A stretch of 64,000 bases of DNA from Alteraurantiacibacter hainanensis (lineage in GTDB: Bacteria; Pseudomonadota; Alphaproteobacteria; Sphingomonadales; Sphingomonadaceae), in NCBI RefSeq assembly GCF_036321025.1, contig NZ_JAZAPB010000002.1, positions 868,001 through 932,000 on the forward strand. The letters run 5' to 3'. The position numbers and the translations under genes are program-made. Under the pieces are notes generated by a model. It did no database searches, was not told the DNA's origin, and worked only from the letters and a program-made list of their open reading frames with translations. Below are positions 56,713-64,000 of this stretch, piece by piece; positions within the stretch are counted from its first letter, which is position 1, and each line of letters starts with the position of its first letter.

Positions 56713-57897
56713 ATGGCGGAGATCCGGATCAACAAGACTGCCGTAGATGGCCTTGAAGCAGGTGAGAAGGACGCCTTCTGGTGGGATGAAAGTCTGAAGG
56801 GCTTTGGAGTGAAGGTGACACCCAAAGGGCGGAAAACTTATCTAGTTCGCTATCGCCTACCTGGGCGTAGGAAGTCTGAACAGTACACAATCGGGCGGCA
56901 CGGCGCGCCATGGACCGCCGACACCGCCAGGAAGGAAGCTTCTCAAAAGCTGTTGCTAGCGAGTCAGAACTTTGATCCCAACGCTGAGAAGCGGCGGCGG
57001 AGGAATGAGACAGCTGACTATTCGTTCAACGCTTATGTCGACCGATTTGCTGACCGATACCTGAAAGAGAACTGGCAGGGCTCGTACAAGCGCGCTCAGT
57101 CGGTAATTGATCGGCACGCAAAGCCGTACTTTGGGAAGCGGGATATTCGCGAAATTACGAAGGCCGATTGCACGGCGTTCATTGATAAGCTGTGGGATCA
57201 GCAGGCGACTGCCCGAAAGGCAGCGGAGGTTGTCGGAAAGATGTTTCGTTGGGCGGAAGATAGAGGCGACATCGAACGCAGTCCAATGGATCGTGTGCCA
57301 CGTCCCAAGCCATCTGCTGGACGAGAGCGAGTGTTGGATGACGCTGAACTGGCCCAAGTATGGGAGGCAGCGAATGAAATGCAAACTCATCCGTACAGTG
57401 GCTTGGTGAAGATGCTGATCCTTACCGGGCAACGACGTGGGGAAATTGGTGGTCTGCGATGGAAGGAAGTCGATCTGGAGCGAGCGGTAATCGAAGTTCC
57501 GAAGGAGCGGACCAAATCTGGCCGGAATAATCTCATACCCTTGTCGGCCAGCATGGTTGAGCTGTTGGGAGAAACGCCACGTTTGGGCGATTACGTTTTC
57601 AGCGTGAGCGGCGAGAACCCGCTCGGCAATCATAGCAAGCTTAAGAAAAAATTGGATGCAAAGATTACAGAGCTTAGCGGTTCACAGCTGCCTGATTGGA
57701 CCCTCCATAACCTTCGTCGCACGGTCGCAACAGGGCTACAACGTCTGGGCATCGGTTCTGACATGATTGAGGTAGTGCAAGGTCGCACAAAAATGCTTGG
57801 GGCAGGTCAGCGTTATCAGAGGTATGACTACCTCGAGGAGAAGCGGGCCGCTCTGCTGGCCTGGAACGAGCATGTTGCGTCTTTGGGCCAAGTGTAG
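56713..57897 (+). CDS. Tyrosine integrase (DUF4102/P4-like)
   Basis: 394 residues from ATG 56713 (site AGAGGCG). An N-terminal arm-binding domain (DAFWWDESLKGFGVKVTPKGRKTYLVRYRLPGRRKSEQYTIGRHG) is followed by a core-binding region and the catalytic domain. Arg241 in TGQRRGE, His332 and Arg335 in HNLRR, and a Tyr of the YQRYDY motif (368-373) are visible. It integrates the element at tRNA-Val, whose 3' fragment lies just upstream. G+C is lower than in core genes. Likely an active or recently active integrase. Confidence 0.93.
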   Translation: MAEIRINKTAVDGLEAGEKDAFWWDESLKGFGVKVTPKGRKTYLVRYRLPGRRKSEQYTIGRHGAPWTADTARKEASQKLLLASQNFDPNAEKRRRRNETADYSFNAYVDRFADRYLKENWQGSYKRAQSVIDRHAKPYFGKRDIREITKADCTAFIDKLWDQQATARKAAEVVGKMFRWAEDRGDIERSPMDRVPRPKPSAGRERVLDDAELAQVWEAANEMQTHPYSGLVKMLILTGQRRGEIGGLRWKEVDLERAVIEVPKERTKSGRNNLIPLSASMVELLGETPRLGDYVFSVSGENPLGNHSKLKKKLDAKITELSGSQLPDWTLHNLRRTVATGLQRLGIGSDMIEVVQGRTKMLGAGQRYQRYDYLEEKRAALLAWNEHVASLGQV

Positions 57898-58294
57898 ACA
57901 ACGACTGAAAGTTAGATCCTTTTAAAAGCCCAGAAGTGACTACGGTGCAGATCGGTTCGAAAGTGATATATTTGGCGCGTGAACTGAGAAAATCTGACTT
58001 TTCAGAACGGGAGAGCGCGAAAGGCAAGATCCAGTCAAATTGAGTAGCAGCGGGAATGGTCCCCTTCGTTCTAAACATGCAAAAATGTCGCAATTCTCCC
58101 ATTCTCGAAATTCAAAAAGTACGGGATTGCAACGAGATCGGATTAGGTAGAGGTCAAGCCCTAGTACGGTGCGAATTAGGTTGGATTAAACCCCGTCGTA
58201 CAAAGGGGAGGGGGCCATGAAGCGGCGCCGGATCGGAGGCTTGAGCTCGGTTCTAATCACTGAGCGAAACACTCAATTTAAGAGCGGACTTGCC
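57898..58294. other. Gene-free stretch between integrase and nuclease
   Basis: 397 bp between convergent genes. A weak A/T-rich hairpin (CTGAGAAAA with CTTTTCAG) lies near 57985-58005. I see no ribosome sites, and the open frames are shadows. It may hold element-specific regulatory or excision sequences. Confidence 0.35.
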
Positions 58295-59383
58295 TCAACC
58301 CTGCACCTTCCAGCGCTCTCGCAGTCTATCGACCGTGGTCCGCCATTTTGGCGTGGTTGGCTTGCAGACCGTGTTCTGGTTTCCGAACATGCCGATTTCG
58401 TTGACAGCCGCTTCGATTGGTACGGAATGTAGCCATTTGATAGGAACGAAATACTCCATTCGTTCTGGGTCGTCGATCGCCTCTCGATGGTATGTACCAC
58501 CACGTAAGATCTCCGCCGCGGGACGCTCCACACCGTCACCTTCAATTTTGAACTCGGTAATCGGCTCGCGTGGACCGATAACTTCGCCCACTCCCACGAA
58601 TCCGTAGCCAGGCGCCTTCACCCAGACTTGGTCGCCTGGCGAGAGCAAGTTGAGCGTGTTGCTATACCACGTACCGCCGCCTCCACTGATGAAGCCATAC
58701 TTGCGTCCTTCAGACCAATCGCGTGACTCGCTGTGTCCAAAACATGCATAGAACTGCCCATTCCAAGGCTCGCGTTCTCGAGCCCCATGCGAAGTCGGCG
58801 TAGAAGCGCTAACCTGCGTCTGGACCGGATCGACGAGCCAAGTTCTGCTCAGCAGGTGCTGCCCGCCGTGATCGAACACCTGAAAGCAAAGAACATTGAT
58901 GGCGATCCCCTTGTCACCGAGATAGCGCACGATCCTCTCACTGCTCTCGTCGAGATGCGTTGCGACGATGACCACTTGATGGCTTTGGTTCAGTTCGTCC
59001 TCATCCAGAGCTTGTCCGAAGCGAACTCGAAAATCGGCCGCCAGGTCCCGGCCCGGTGCGAAGCGATCATAGATCGCGGCGATGTCATCAGCTTCCAGAT
59101 CTTCGACCCAGCATGCATAGTCTAGCGCCTGAGCTACCACCTCCCGGGGCGTCCGATCGCGCTTGAGTTCGATGAGAACGAGCGCACCATCTGGGGCAAC
59201 GGCCAGAAGGTCGAGCCTTCCTGTCACTGTCCGCTCCTGACGCCCGATAAGCATCCATTCGTCGGAGAGAATACGCGGGGCAGCAATGATCATATCCTCA
59301 AGCAGGCGCTCGGAGGGGAATGTCGCTTCAGGAAGCGAGGACGGCTGATCGGAGACGGTCCATAGTGCGGTACGTTGGGGCAT
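58295..59383 (-). CDS. NucS/DUF91-like nuclease with PUA/EVE-like C-terminal domain
   Basis: 362 residues from ATG 59383, chosen because it overlaps the MBL stop as TAATG; an ATG at 59401 would add six residues. Residues 20-150 are a PD-(D/E)XK fold of the NucS/DUF91 type: Asp58 in GRLDLL, Glu72 and Lys74 in LIELK, then REVVAQALDYACWV. Residues 205-330 hold a beta-rich domain (FYACFGHSESRDWSEGRKYGFISGGGGTWY, LSPGDQVWVKAPGYGFVGVGEVIG) that looks like the PUA/EVE-like modules that bind modified bases. It is probably a defence or DNA-processing nuclease of the integrated element. Confidence 0.7.
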   Translation of the reverse strand: MPQRTALWTVSDQPSSLPEATFPSERLLEDMIIAAPRILSDEWMLIGRQERTVTGRLDLLAVAPDGALVLIELKRDRTPREVVAQALDYACWVEDLEADDIAAIYDRFAPGRDLAADFRVRFGQALDEDELNQSHQVVIVATHLDESSERIVRYLGDKGIAINVLCFQVFDHGGQHLLSRTWLVDPVQTQVSASTPTSHGAREREPWNGQFYACFGHSESRDWSEGRKYGFISGGGGTWYSNTLNLLSPGDQVWVKAPGYGFVGVGEVIGPREPITEFKIEGDGVERPAAEILRGGTYHREAIDDPERMEYFVPIKWLHSVPIEAAVNEIGMFGNQNTVCKPTTPKWRTTVDRLRERWKVQG

Positions 59384-60468
59384 TAAACTCTGTGCCTCCA
59401 TTGCAGGACAGACTGGCCCCGATCAGTCACATGCACAAACTCGCGGCCTGCCGATTGAACAAGGTCGCGCACGCCGCGATTCGGATGGCCGTATCCGTTT
59501 GGGCCAGCGGCTGCGACACACTGTGTCGAACTGGGCATCATCGACGGTAGCGACGCATGAAAATTCCGATGCGATCCGTGGTGCGGCAGCATCAGAACGT
59601 TCACTTCATCTAGGACGTTCTGGTAATGTCGAAGCATCGCATTGCGTCGGCGCGCGACGTTCAGATGCATGTCGCCGGTCCCGAGCCAACCGACTACCCG
59701 ATCCGCGTCACGCCACCAGCCGGGCGGATGCCAACACTCACCACTCCACTCAGAGGAATCGGATGGTCCGGCATATAGCGCCATCGAAACTAGATTATGG
59801 TCTGACCAGATAAGATCGTAACACTCTCGGACCTGCTTTCGCACCTCAACATCGTTGAGCATGGCCTTTAGGCGTAGGCGATACTTCGGGCCAAACTTGC
59901 GGTACATCGCCGTCCGGAATGCCTTCAGCCTCAAATCGGAAGGGCGGTGAGCATACGGGAGGAGCAACCAGTCAAGCATGGCGCTCGCAGCGGAAAGATA
60001 GAGCGTCGCACTGGTATCGAATTTTTGAACGACAGGCCTTCTGCGGACTGCGTTACGATCTGTCGCTGATTGGGCATCCTCCCTGTCGGCATGAGACCAC
60101 TTGCTCATTATTGGTCCCTCGCCACCCCCGTCAAAGCGCGGTACTTCGGGCCCGCCTCCTTCGTCATCATCATCGCGAGGCATGATATAGGTCACTTGCG
60201 CAACGCCGCGTGCACCGAACCAAGCTTCAGGGTCATTCAGGAAAGTTAGGAAGTCCCCCGACAACGCTCCGCTGGCATCATCAAGGGCAGCAGCAATAAG
60301 GCGGTCGAGATCGTTGAGATAAGGCAAAACCACCTCATTGACCCGCGTCGACAATAGCAGGCGGTCAACGCCGTTCACATGATCGCTATCGAGATGGGAC
60401 AACGACAGGCTTCGTGACAGCAAGCCGCCGACGTTTCGCTCAAGAAGGCTTGTCTGCGGGTGTCTCAA
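59383..60468 (-). CDS. MBL-fold (ComEC/Rec2-like) protein, 5' truncated
   Basis: 361 residues can be read. Metallo-beta-lactamase ligands are visible: HLDSDH at 25-30 (His25, Asp27, Asp29, His30), the Asp in LGTGDMHL and the PHHGSH motif near the C-terminus, followed by VAAAGPNGYGHP. This is the ComEC/Rec2-like MBL layout. In full proteins 50-70 residues come before HxDxDH; here only 24 do, and no good start codon or ribosome site is present (TTG 60468). The lost 5' end coincides with the resolvase res-like repeats, so the gene was probably cut by recombination. It is coupled to the nuclease gene. Confidence 0.7.
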   Translation of the reverse strand: MRHPQTSLLERNVGGLLSRSLSLSHLDSDHVNGVDRLLLSTRVNEVVLPYLNDLDRLIAAALDDASGALSGDFLTFLNDPEAWFGARGVAQVTYIMPRDDDDEGGGPEVPRFDGGGEGPIMSKWSHADREDAQSATDRNAVRRRPVVQKFDTSATLYLSAASAMLDWLLLPYAHRPSDLRLKAFRTAMYRKFGPKYRLRLKAMLNDVEVRKQVRECYDLIWSDHNLVSMALYAGPSDSSEWSGECWHPPGWWRDADRVVGWLGTGDMHLNVARRRNAMLRHYQNVLDEVNVLMLPHHGSHRNFHASLPSMMPSSTQCVAAAGPNGYGHPNRGVRDLVQSAGREFVHVTDRGQSVLQWRHRV

Positions 60469-60582
60469 TAAGGTAAACCCGACCGAGACGATGGCATGAG
60501 ACGCCAGAAGCGTCTCAATAGGGTTGACCGAAAAACTAAGACGACCTAGGTGCGCAACCTCTAGACCCTAATGAGACGGAGT
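60462..60582. repeat. Res-like recombination region of the resolvase
   Basis: Three copies of a [T/C]GTCTCA[A/T]TA-GGT half-site are present: 60462-60474 (direct), 60511-60524 (direct) and 60566-60580 (inverted). A perfect hairpin TGAGACGC-CAGAA-GCGTCTCA lies at 60497-60517. The half-site resembles the TGTC-type 12-bp motif bound by Tn3/gamma-delta resolvases. It lies directly upstream of the resolvase gene, where res sites usually are. Confidence 0.6.
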
Positions 60583-60587
60583 TTGTG

Positions 60588-61133
60588 ATGTTGGTGGGAT
60601 ATGCGCGGGTAAGTTCGGTTGGCCAAAGTCTGGACATTCAACGTGAGGCTTTGAAGGAAGCAGGATGCGAAAAGGTCTTCGCCGAGAAGAAATCCGGCCT
60701 ATCTGCGAAGGCTCGTATCCAACTGGCCGAGGCACTCGACTTCGTGCGGGAGGGTGACACACTTATTGTAACCCGCCTGGACAGGCTGGCGCGATCCGTA
60801 AGCGATCTGTTTCATGTCATCGAGCAGTTACAGCAGAAAGGCGTGGCCTTCCGCTGTTTGCAGCAAGGAGGTGTCGACACTGACAGCTCTACAGGAAGGT
60901 TGATGTTGGCGATCCTTGGAGCTGTGGCGGCGTTTGAAGCCGACATTCGCAAGGAGCGCCAAATGGAAGGCATCGCTAAGGCCAAAGCAGCTGGCGTATA
61001 TAAAGGTCGGAAGCCGTCAATCGATAGCGCTAAGGTGCGGCGTCTTCACGAACAGGGAATGCGCCCAGCAGCAATCGCCAAGGAGCTAGGGATTGGTCGC
61101 GCCAGCGTATACCGACACCTTGATCGACAATAG
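60588..61133 (+). CDS. Serine resolvase/invertase
   Basis: 181 residues from ATG 60588 (site CGGAG). N-terminal catalytic domain: YARVSSVGQSLDIQREAL with Ser9 as nucleophile, DTLIVTRLDRLARSVSDL, and FEADIRKERQMEGI leading into the E-helix. The C-terminal HTH (GMRPAAIAKELGIGRASVYRHL) binds the half-sites. It is the short Pin/Tn3-resolvase type. It could resolve or invert DNA between the repeats at 60462-60582. No transposase of a Tn3 element is next to it, so the rest of the transposon is lost or elsewhere. Confidence 0.92.
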   Translation: MLVGYARVSSVGQSLDIQREALKEAGCEKVFAEKKSGLSAKARIQLAEALDFVREGDTLIVTRLDRLARSVSDLFHVIEQLQQKGVAFRCLQQGGVDTDSSTGRLMLAILGAVAAFEADIRKERQMEGIAKAKAAGVYKGRKPSIDSAKVRRLHEQGMRPAAIAKELGIGRASVYRHLDRQ

Positions 61134-61248
61134 ACTGTCAGCTCTCCGCAAGGTCAAGGTTCGGGGAGGGTGGCCGCTAGTGGGTGGAAAGCGGACCCAG
61201 ACGCCATTGGTGAAAGCGCCCGCAGCCTTCTTAAGCGGGGAGACTTAA
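61134..61248. other. Gene-free stretch after the resolvase
   Basis: 115 bp with no coding frame supported. It contains a GTGGAAAGCG string that recurs at about 61487, after the PilZ remnant, so the two may be ends of a lost insertion. Confidence 0.3.
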
Positions 61249-61455
61249 CTAGCCTTCATGTTGCTCCAAGTAGGAGTTCATCCGATAATTCTTGGGTGCC
61301 GATACCCTCAGCCTATTCTGAAATGAGTCAGTGAGCGTCTTGCCCGCGACAGGTTCTGAAAACTCGACACCGACACGCCCGTCTTTCGACCACGCGACGC
61401 TGCCATTTATGCGCGATTGACCACAGATGAGGGTTATCGGCTCAAAGACCAGGCA
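61249..61455 (-). pseudogene. Remnant of a PilZ-domain protein
   Basis: A 69-residue open reading on the reverse strand ends at TAG (61249-61251). It reads LVFEPITLICGQSRINGSVAWSK, then DGRVGVEFSEPVAG and further. The G-x-V-x-W-x(2)-D-G-R-x-G-V-x-F pattern matches the C-terminal half of PilZ, the cyclic-di-GMP-binding domain. Stops directly upstream (TAA at 61456-61458) remove the N-terminal half with its RxxxR switch. No start codon or ribosome site is present. It is a decayed gene fragment. Confidence 0.5.
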
Positions 61456-61634
61456 TTATCTTGCCTGCTACTAGAGCTACTCATAGGTGGAAAGCGTTGG
61501 CTCGAAACTGCTTTGGGTTCCGAATTATCCGAGCGAAAACAGGGGCCTAACATTTGTTAGCGTGACTTCGGCGCGGAACTTTTTCGGAGGACACTCATAG
61601 ATTCCGCACAACCATTCCAGGGGAGAAGGTGAAA
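61456..61634. other. Gene-free stretch before the small lipoprotein
   Basis: 179 bp with no gene that I can support. The promoter of the lipoprotein at 61635 should lie here; its strong ribosome site GGGAGAAGG is at 61621-61629. Confidence 0.35.
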
Positions 61635-61937
61635 ATGAAAATCATAGCTGTAACGACCGCCGTAACTCTTGGCTTGCTCAGTGCTGGTTGCGGAGAAGAT
61701 CCATACGAAGAAGGCGCAGTTGTCACGGAGAGTGGTGATGTCATCACCGAGGACGCCGCGGATGTCCTTGAGGCTAGGTTGGATAATCTCGAGGATCGCA
61801 CTGACGTTCTGGAAAGACGAGCCGATGTCGCAGACCTTCCCGCAGTCGAGATCGCAACCGACCATGCTGAAGAAGAGGCCGATCGTCTGGAGAACAGGAC
61901 TGACGTAATCGAGCGAACGACGGACATGGCCGAGTAA
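61635..61937 (+). CDS. Small lipoprotein with coiled-coil repeats
   Basis: 100 residues from ATG 61635, with the ribosome site GGGAGAAGG. The signal MKIIAVTTAVTLGLLSAGC has a good lipobox. The mature part is highly acidic. It has heptad-like repeats LEARLDNLEDRTDVLERRADVAD and LENRTDVIERTTDMAE, with a repeated [E/D]RTDV-[L/I]-ER unit. It probably forms an elongated helix, as in Lpp/YtxH-like or small osmotic-stress lipoproteins. I cannot name a family. Confidence 0.7.
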   Translation: MKIIAVTTAVTLGLLSAGCGEDPYEEGAVVTESGDVITEDAADVLEARLDNLEDRTDVLERRADVADLPAVEIATDHAEEEADRLENRTDVIERTTDMAE

Positions 61938-62009
61938 CAAGACCTATCGAGTTATCCGAACGACATCGAGAGATCATCGAGGGCGCTCCCTCTCGAGAAA
62001 GGAGCCGAC

Positions 62010-62429
62010 ATGAATTTGCAAGAGAATGGCATCTTCAAGAAATCCATTATCACGTTTGGGATGATGCTGGCCGCAAGCTGTACGCATACCGGGACCGACC
62101 GGACTTCGCTTGAAGGTGAAGCTCGCCTCGCCGAAATGCTGGAAGGCAAAACCCCTGGTGAGCCGCAAAGCTGCATCCCGGCAACCCTTGGTGATCGTCT
62201 ACAGGTCATCGATGAAACCGCCGTTGTCTATGATGCGGGAGAAACGGTCTACGTCGCAAGACCAGAAAACCCGCGGTCGCTGGATAGTCGCGATGTTTTG
62301 GTGGTGGAACGCACAGGGGGGCAGCTTTGCAAGCAGGATGTCGTGCGGACCGTTGACCAGACACTCGGCTTCACGACCGGCATTGTCTTTCTTGGCGACT
62401 TTGTCCCATGGAGACCGGCAAGTGAATAA
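62010..62429 (+). CDS. Sphingomonad-type hypothetical lipoprotein
   Basis: 139 residues from ATG 62010 with a strong AAAGGAG site. The N-terminal signal (SIITFGMMLAASC) fits a lipoprotein. The mature domain GKTPGEPQSCIPATLGDRLQVIDETAVVYDAGETVYVARPE and the ending GFTTGIVFLGDFVPW resemble a conserved small-protein family that I know from sphingomonad genomes. It has two cysteines, likely a disulfide. Its function is unknown. The next gene overlaps its stop by 8 bp, so they are probably cotranslated. Confidence 0.7.
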   Translation: MNLQENGIFKKSIITFGMMLAASCTHTGTDRTSLEGEARLAEMLEGKTPGEPQSCIPATLGDRLQVIDETAVVYDAGETVYVARPENPRSLDSRDVLVVERTGGQLCKQDVVRTVDQTLGFTTGIVFLGDFVPWRPASE

Positions 62430-62883
62430 TGCCTTGCGTACTATTTTCTGCATCACGCCTGTTCTCGCTCTGGCTGCGTGCGCAACCAGCGAAACGCAAA
62501 TGGACACCATTTCTGAAACGGGCACTTCGCTCGTTGGAGAATTAAGCGGAGCCGCCGTTCAACCAGAACAGGGTGATCCTGACGGAAGTGGGCAATTTGC
62601 TCTCTGGTTTGATCGAGACACCAGTAGTCTTTGCTATGAGCTAGGTGTCACAAGCATAACGAATGCAACTGCTGCTCACATACACCGCGGGGGGCCTGAT
62701 CAAACCGGGCCCGTCGTCGTGCCCCTGCGGGAACCTAGTCCATTACATAGCGAAGGCTGTGTGCCGACTGATGCCGCATTGGCTGATGAGATATTTGCAG
62801 ATCCCAACCTGTTCTACGTCCAGGTCCATACCGTCCAAGACCCTCAAGGTGCTCTGCGGGCTCAACTGAGACCGACACACTAG
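62422..62883 (+). CDS. CHRD-domain lipoprotein
   Basis: 153 residues from GTG 62422, which overlaps the preceding gene. The start was chosen because it gives a lipoprotein signal (IFCITPVLALAAC). The mature domain matches CHRD: GELSGAAVQPEQGDPDGSGQFALWFDRDTSSLCYELGV, then ATAAHIHRGGPDQTGPVVVPL and FYVQVHTVQDPQGALRAQL. The AHIHxG and VHT-x-x-x-x-G-x-x-R-G/A motifs are the family hallmarks. CHRD modules are beta folds of unclear role in bacteria, often extracytoplasmic. Confidence 0.85.
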   Translation: MNNALRTIFCITPVLALAACATSETQMDTISETGTSLVGELSGAAVQPEQGDPDGSGQFALWFDRDTSSLCYELGVTSITNATAAHIHRGGPDQTGPVVVPLREPSPLHSEGCVPTDAALADEIFADPNLFYVQVHTVQDPQGALRAQLRPTH

Positions 62884-62986
62884 AGCAAAGAATTTCGATT
62901 TCATCGGTTTGCTGACCGGGAACAATTGAGACCTATTGCATGGAGCCTATAGCCAGTCACATGCTCGGCGGATCGATCTTGATTCC

Positions 62987-64000
62987 ATGAATCAAGAAGA
63001 GAGAACTTCTCGAGAATCCCACTCGCTCAAGCGCAGCATGGGCCTCATTTCGATCGCCGCACTCGGCATCGGAGCAATGGTGGGGGCGGGTGTATTCGTC
63101 CTGACCGGCATTGCTGCTGGAGAAGCCGGACCCGCTTTATTGCTAGCATTCCTCTTGAATGGAGTCATCGCACTCATCATCGGAGGTTGCTATGCTGAAC
63201 TCGCGACGATGATGCCGAAGACCGGCGGGGCCTATGTCTGGGCTCGCCCCGCACTAGGGAACCGCTGGGCCTTTTTTACGGGCTGGTGCAGCTGGTTCGC
63301 GCAACTGGTGGCTTGCAGCTTTTACGCGGCTTCCTTCGGTTCCTTCGCCTCGGAATTGATCTCTGAACTTGGAATTGGCGGTGGCGTCGATCCGACGCTT
63401 ATGGCAGCGATAGTCCTGCTCCTGTTCATCGCGGTTAATCTCGTCAGCACGAAGAACTCGAGCTTGGCGCAAATCCTGATGGCCGGACTCCAAGTCGCCG
63501 TCATAGCCTTATTCATCGGTTTCGGTGTCAGCGCCATGCTTGATCAACCCGCCCCAACGGAAGCATTTACGCCATTCTTTCCTGAAGGTCCGTTGGGGCT
63601 CTTCGCGGCGATGGGGCTGACGTTCATTGCCTTCGAGGGCTTTGAGATCATCGTCCAGAGCAGCGAAGAAGCCAAGAATCCTTCCAAAATGATTCCGCGC
63701 GCTATCGGAATCAGTATTGCGACCGTCGTTACGATATATGTTTTGACGGCTACCGTCTTGCTGGCGAACGTGGACCATCCCTCCGACACGACTGCTTATG
63801 ACTACCTGGCGACACTCGAGGAGCTTGGACTGGTCAAAACGGCAGGAGAGGTAATGCCATATGGGACCGAGATATTATTGATAGCAGCACTGGCGAGCAC
63901 CGCGAGCGCCCTTAATGCGACGATTTACGGCTCGACCCGAGTGGCCCTCGCCATGGGACGCAAAGCTGACCTGCCGGGCATCCTGAACAAGGTAAACCTC
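62987..64000 (+). CDS. APC-family amino-acid permease (N-terminal part)
   Basis: 338 residues are visible from ATG 62987, with the 3' end outside the window. A polar N-terminus is followed by at least eight membrane segments. Hallmarks are the first segment's LISIAALGIGAMVGAGVFVLTGIAAGEAGPA, then CYAELATMMPKTGGAYVWARPALG and the TFIAFEGFEIIVQSSEEAKNP segment, of the APC superfamily. The substrate cannot be read. It follows a 103-bp gap and is likely cargo of the tRNA-Val element. Confidence 0.92.
   Translation, partial: MNQEERTSRESHSLKRSMGLISIAALGIGAMVGAGVFVLTGIAAGEAGPALLLAFLLNGVIALIIGGCYAELATMMPKTGGAYVWARPALGNRWAFFTGWCSWFAQLVACSFYAASFGSFASELISELGIGGGVDPTLMAAIVLLLFIAVNLVSTKNSSLAQILMAGLQVAVIALFIGFGVSAMLDQPAPTEAFTPFFPEGPLGLFAAMGLTFIAFEGFEIIVQSSEEAKNPSKMIPRAIGISIATVVTIYVLTATVLLANVDHPSDTTAYDYLATLEELGLVKTAGEVMPYGTEILLIAALASTASALNATIYGSTRVALAMGRKADLPGILNKVNL

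Noticed and set aside
57674..58432. Short frames in the integrase-nuclease gap (57674-58102 reverse, 58217-58432 forward)
   Set aside because: They overlap the integrase or nuclease ends in shadow frames and lack ribosome sites; the forward one starts after a GGGGAGGGGGCC tract but its protein is low-complexity and antisense to the nuclease.
1..64000. CRISPR arrays
   Set aside because: No series of regularly spaced direct repeats was seen; the only multi-copy short repeats are the res-like half-sites.

Overview
The window is about 64 kb of high-GC alphaproteobacterial chromosome. Gene content and order point to Sphingomonadales, most likely Erythrobacteraceae: gpsA-tsaD divergent from hemC-hemD with a Mic60-like gene behind hemD, serC-serA-hisZ near purA, many small lipoproteins, and an alphaproteobacterial-type SerC. 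This is judged by reading proteins, not by a database search.

Region 1 (1-31.2 kb) is mostly core genome. It holds a lipoprotein start, a Wzx-like flippase, gpsA, tsaD, hemC, hemD, the Mic60-like gene, a UbiH-type hydroxylase, a DsbD-family reductase, two lipoproteins and uvrB. A tandem array of four DUF3617 lipoproteins and an alpha/beta hydrolase behind a perfect dyad follow. Next is a compact four-gene operon (circularly permuted ATP-grasp, alpha-E, transglutaminase, Anbu proteasome-like peptidase). After it come a LuxR-type regulator with a degenerate receiver, an extensin-family protein, serC with a probable leader RNA, serA, hisZ, an aldo/keto reductase, purA, a winged-helix protein and an asparaginase.

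Region 2 (31.4-39.9 kb) looks like envelope modification: SxtJ, DUF5989, carbamoyltransferase, membrane SGNH hydrolase and acyltransferase 3. It is followed by a YcbB-like L,D-transpeptidase divergent from an M15-like peptidase, then a lipoprotein and a PRC-barrel protein.

Region 3 (40-53 kb) is an accessory metabolic block: DUF202 protein, phospholipase D, D-lactate dehydrogenase with a lactate permease, a GH65 phosphorylase with a beta-phosphoglucomutase/trehalose-phosphatase fusion, a type II P-type ATPase and a PfkB sugar kinase. The enzymes could route trehalose-6-phosphate or trehalose through beta-glucose-1-phosphate into glycolysis, with lactate exchange at the end. The block ends at a decayed IS110 transposase.

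Region 4 (53-56.3 kb) has two lipoproteins with related C-termini and a cobalt-type nitrile hydratase operon (beta, alpha, accessory) behind a perfect 17-bp dyad. Region 5 (56.5-64 kb) is the near end of an integrated element. It starts with a 57-nt 3' fragment of tRNA-Val(UAC) and a tyrosine integrase. Inside are a NucS/DUF91-like nuclease with a PUA/EVE-like tail, a 5'-truncated MBL-fold protein, a serine resolvase with a res-like repeat region, a PilZ remnant, three small lipoproteins and an amino-acid permease running off the window. The intact tRNA-Val and the other element end should lie beyond position 64000.
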